Below are positions 13,832 to 16,057 of a stretch of 16,057 bases of DNA, piece after piece (the first letter of the stretch is position 1; the number at the start of each line of letters is the position of its first letter). Under the pieces are notes generated by a model. That model did not search any database. It saw only the letters and a program-made list of their open reading frames with translations, and was not told the DNA's origin. The DNA is from Deltaproteobacteria bacterium (GTDB lineage: Bacteria; Desulfobacterota; Desulfobacteria; Desulfobacterales; B30-G6). The stretch covers positions 1-16,057 of the forward strand of contig QMMS01000074.1 in the NCBI GenBank assembly GCA_003647375.1, written 5' to 3'. The translations under genes and the position numbers were made by a program.

Positions 13832-15067
13832 ATGATATTAGAGATACCTGAAAAAGCACGGCTGCTGGCACAGCTGACGGAAGGGAAATTCAACGTTCCT
13901 GATTTTCTGTATGTGCCGGCCCAAAATTTTGACAATGAAGATTTTGAGGAACTCGAGGTGTTTCTCGAAAAACACCGGGAGAGTTACAAAATTTTGGCCC
14001 GAAGCGCCCATCCCATGGAGGAATTCTATCGGGGCGGTACGTTTGATTCTATACAGACATATGCCGATATCGGCGGCATCAAATATGCACGAAAACGGAT
14101 CATTAAAATGGCGCTGACGACGCGCCGCCTGAGTGTCAAACGCCAGCAGAAGTTTTATCATGCACCGGAGATCGATTCAGAAGCCACAGGCATCATCGTC
14201 ATGCCCCTGATAGAGGGCACCAGCGTGATGGCCAAGATGATTGGTGATTGCTGGGAGTTCGGGTACATCAAAAACCAGGTTGGCAAGCTTCAAAATGACC
14301 CTTACATCACCCAGACGCCCCACAACATCCGTCTGATCGAAATCTCCAATGAGGTTCAGGACTATCTCGGTTTCAAGTGTGAGATTGAATACATTATCGA
14401 TAAAGAGGATCAGATCCATGTGGTGCAGGCCAAAGATATTTCCGGCATTGAAATGCTTGAACAGACAGAAGTGGAACGGTCAGTGGTTCTGGATGGGGTC
14501 CGCCGTTGTCGGATCCGCAGAAGTTACCGTGAACGGCCTATATACGTGATTGATATGAGGGTGTTCTACCTGCAAATCATCAGCGGATGTGAGAAACTTT
14601 ACCATGACTGGGAAAATGAAGCGTGGCAGATTGAGGATGTGCTTGCCATAATCGAAAATGTTGAGAATGAGATGGAAAAATTTGCTCTTATGCACCAACG
14701 TTTCGGCATTCTCGGGCTGTGCCTCAAGGCGCCGGAAGATCTCTATCAGGTGGCTAACCATTATCTGGATGAGACGCCGGAAGAGCAGAACCGATTGTTC
14801 AAGGCCCTTCGGAATAATCTCTATGCTACGGATTGTTTTATTTCAGAAGCCGATACGTTGCTTGCCAAGGAGAAGATCCGTTTCAATTTCTGCAGCCACG
14901 ATGCCTACGGTATCGATACGGTTCGAAATCCCTTGTGGAGCGTCTACTGGCATGTGGACAGATACGAAGAGGTGGTCAAGAGATTCCAGGCACTTGGATT
15001 CAAAACCGGAGATACCATCGGTATCGACATTGACAAGAATTGCAGGCCTACTGTGTATCGATTCTAA
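13832..15067 (+). CDS. PEP-synthase/PPDK nucleotide-binding-domain-like protein
   Basis: A 411-residue soluble protein. The N-terminal half resembles the ATP-grasp nucleotide-binding domain of phosphoenolpyruvate synthase and pyruvate phosphate dikinase: the YKILARSAHPMEEFYRGGTF segment (53-71) corresponds to the RSS...ED...G motif, GIIVMPLIEG to the QxMV strand, and YLGFKCEIEYIIDKEDQIHVVQAKDI (179-203) to the final (I/V)EW...G.hhhhQARP strand. The swivelling phospho-His and PEP-binding domains are absent, and the second half (from ~215) is unassigned, so it is not a full PEP synthase. The family function is unknown. A strong promoter lies ~155 nt upstream; the ribosome-binding site is weak (AGGGT). 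It is divergent from the SulP gene and is followed, after a MITE-like element, by a Cys-cluster gene. Confidence 0.78.
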   Translation: MILEIPEKARLLAQLTEGKFNVPDFLYVPAQNFDNEDFEELEVFLEKHRESYKILARSAHPMEEFYRGGTFDSIQTYADIGGIKYARKRIIKMALTTRRLSVKRQQKFYHAPEIDSEATGIIVMPLIEGTSVMAKMIGDCWEFGYIKNQVGKLQNDPYITQTPHNIRLIEISNEVQDYLGFKCEIEYIIDKEDQIHVVQAKDISGIEMLEQTEVERSVVLDGVRRCRIRRSYRERPIYVIDMRVFYLQIISGCEKLYHDWENEAWQIEDVLAIIENVENEMEKFALMHQRFGILGLCLKAPEDLYQVANHYLDETPEEQNRLFKALRNNLYATDCFISEADTLLAKEKIRFNFCSHDAYGIDTVRNPLWSVYWHVDRYEEVVKRFQALGFKTGDTIGIDIDKNCRPTVYRF

Positions 15068-15068
15068 C

Positions 15069-15158
15069 TAGTGCCCATCCACAAATGGTCTTTTTCCGCG
15101 ATATCGGCGTTGGACGCCATGATCTCACGAAAAAATCCTCATTTCTGGACAGGCACTA
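15069..15158. mobile_element. 90-bp MITE-like palindromic element
   Basis: The ends TAGTGCC (15069-15075) and GGCACTA (15152-15158) are complementary, and the arms stay alignable for ~33 nt: TCCA, AAATG and the T-run followed by CGCGA on the left match TGGA, CATTT and TCACGAAAAAA on the right. The outer dinucleotide is TA on both sides, as expected of TA-targeting transposition (IS630/Tc1 type), though TA could also be part of the repeat. It starts 2 nt after the preceding stop codon and ends 20 nt before the next ATG. No transposase is in the window. Confidence 0.6.
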
Positions 15159-15177
15159 ACAAAAGGATAGGCACCCT

Positions 15178-15753
15178 ATGAGCAGAGATCCCAAGCCGAT
15201 TATCCATGGCATACGAGTCGACCGCGCAGCTCTTCAGACCCTTCGTCATAAATGCCACCCCGGGGCATGCAGAAACGGTTCTTCATGCTGCTCCAGGTAC
15301 ATCCCGCATGTAACGCAGTCAGAACTTAAAAGAATTGTGGGGTGTTTTCCGATAATCGCACATTATACCGACGGCATTAAAAATGGCCACGGATTTAAAA
15401 ATGTGTTTGAAGAATGTGACGATGCAACCTATTGCATCGACGCCAATGAGGATGAATCCTGTATCTTTACCTATACAAAAGCTGCGGGTGAAACACTTTG
15501 TGTACTCCATTCGGTGGCGCTTGATCTCCGGATATCTCCGGTGGATTTAAAGCCAAAGGCCTGTTCGCTTTGGCCATTGACTCTCTCCGAAGAACCGGAA
15601 CCGGAATTGTCCGTGGACAGAAATTGGCGTGAATTTCCTTGTAACACCTTATCAGATAATGACCGCCGGCTTGATTCGGGCGTAATTAATATCCTTGCCT
15701 CATGTTTTGGTGTGTCGTTCCTTAAACAGTTGATCTCGTCGGATCATGTTTAA
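15178..15753 (+). CDS. Cysteine-rich DUF3109/YkgJ-like protein
   Basis: A 191-residue protein with 12 cysteines. Clusters are C26-C31-C37-C38 (KCHPGACRNGSSCCSRY), C80/C86/C95 and C108 with the segment ETLCVLHSVALDLRISPVDL, then KPKACSLWPL (C129). The C-x(n)-CC, ...LCxxH...KPxxCxLWP order is the pattern of DUF3109 and related YkgJ-type Fe/Zn cluster proteins, whose members have been proposed to bind an iron-sulfur cluster or zinc; the function is unknown. AAAGGATAGG lies 7-10 nt before the ATG at 15178. It may share the promoter of the upstream ATP-grasp-like gene, with the MITE-like element between them. A terminator begins inside its last codons. Confidence 0.8.
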   Translation: MSRDPKPIIHGIRVDRAALQTLRHKCHPGACRNGSSCCSRYIPHVTQSELKRIVGCFPIIAHYTDGIKNGHGFKNVFEECDDATYCIDANEDESCIFTYTKAAGETLCVLHSVALDLRISPVDLKPKACSLWPLTLSEEPEPELSVDRNWREFPCNTLSDNDRRLDSGVINILASCFGVSFLKQLISSDHV

Positions 15754-15770
15754 CCCTGACGAGTTGTTTT
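15735..15770 (+). terminator. Rho-independent terminator after the Cys-cluster gene
   Basis: CTCGTC (15735-15740, inside the last codons) pairs with GACGAG (15758-15763), followed by TTGTTTTT. The loop is long (17 nt), so efficiency is uncertain. Confidence 0.5.
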
Positions 15771-15824
15771 TCCAATAGATCGTCCTGCCCTGGCATTGCG
15801 TCCTCAATTTAAATTTGCCTAAGA

Positions 15825-15855
15825 TGAGCGTTTCAAATTTTAAGAATATGGGATT
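15825..15855 (+). repeat. Dispersed 31-nt repeat, second copy
   Basis: Starts TGAGCGTTTCAAATTTT and matches 25 of 31 positions of 6543-6573 (TGAACGTTTAAAATTTA). Both copies are just downstream of + strand genes. Confidence 0.4.
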
Positions 15856-15921
15856 AAAAAAATAATTCCAAAGGATTTTATTGCTTGACATCCTATCTTC
15901 CCGGTGGCAAACAAGAGACTT

Positions 15922-15937
15922 ATTATTTAGAAATAAT
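15922..15937. promoter_or_regulatory. AT-rich palindrome upstream of the Fur-family gene
   Basis: ATTATTT (15922-15928) and AAATAAT (15931-15937) are a perfect inverted repeat with a 2-nt spacer, 43 nt before the first ATG of the Fur/PerR-like gene. A TTGACA at 15885-15890 lies upstream but has no well-placed -10. The site resembles Fur/PerR-type operators in composition and size, so autoregulation is possible. Confidence 0.45.
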
Positions 15938-15980
15938 CGTTCTTAGTAATGGATGCACCCCATCAACAACCCGGATACCG

Positions 15981-16057
15981 ATGTTGACGAATTCGTACAC
16001 CATGATCGATCCACTGGTCAAACAGATGAAGGAGGCAGGGCATCGCATGACACCCCA
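15981..16057 (+). CDS. Fur/PerR-family regulator, N-terminal fragment
   Basis: Only 25 codons are present before the window ends. The text MIDPLVKQMKEAGHRMTP matches the start of Fur-family metalloregulators (LxxxGxRxTPQR), the first helix of the winged-helix domain. Two starts are possible, ATG at 15981 or ATG at 16002; neither has a clear Shine-Dalgarno, and the second gives the more usual family N-terminus. Whether it is Fur, PerR or Zur cannot be told from this fragment. An AT-rich palindrome upstream suggests self-regulation. Confidence 0.62.
   Translation, partial: MLTNSYTMIDPLVKQMKEAGHRMTP

Overview
The window looks like chromosome from an anaerobic, probably sulfate-reducing Desulfobacterota bacterium (Desulfobacteraceae-like). 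This is an inference from the protein families and from an apparent in-frame UGA selenocysteine codon, not from a database match. The first ~4.7 kb is AT-rich and accessory in character; from ilvD onward the base composition is more GC-rich and the genes look like ordinary core or signalling genes.

Region 1 (1-2230): the 3' end of a membrane protein is followed by four small single genes, all on the + strand (three of unknown function and an antibiotic-biosynthesis-monooxygenase-fold protein). They are punctuated by diverged copies of a palindromic repeat built around TGAAGACT...AGTCTTCA. One copy folds into an 83-bp stepped hairpin with a one-sided bulge. The layout resembles an integron-type cassette array, but I see no canonical attC core boxes and no integrase in the window.

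Region 2 (2231-3740): a reverse-strand nitroreductase flanked by near-identical 22-nt direct repeats, then a probably N-terminally truncated HigA-type antitoxin without its toxin.

Region 3 (3740-6540): a + strand run of a secreted DUF302 protein, a carboxymuconolactone decarboxylase/AhpD-like protein whose second active-site Cys codon is TGA (predicted selenoprotein with a SECIS-like hairpin just downstream), and ilvD (dihydroxy-acid dehydratase).

Region 4 (6827-13616, all reverse strand): read in transcription order this is a SulP anion transporter with a STAS domain and a large soluble insertion; a three-part protein (cytidylate-kinase-like, BON-like, receiver); a terminator and a large inverted repeat; a membrane histidine kinase; a small protein with a histidine-kinase H-box but no ATP-binding boxes; a single-domain response regulator; a terminator; and an 81-residue unknown protein. 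Between the transporter and the three-part protein is an array of six mini-hairpins spaced 17-18 nt apart whose stems change sequence while keeping complementarity.

Region 5 (13617-16057, + strand): a strong sigma70-like promoter, a protein related to the PEP-synthase/PPDK nucleotide-binding domain, a 90-bp MITE-like element with TA flanks, a Cys-rich DUF3109/YkgJ-like protein, a terminator, and the first residues of a Fur/PerR-family regulator preceded by an AT-rich palindrome. The transporter, kinases, receivers and ATP-grasp-like protein may form one signalling-coupled anion-transport locus; that link is inference from gene order only.
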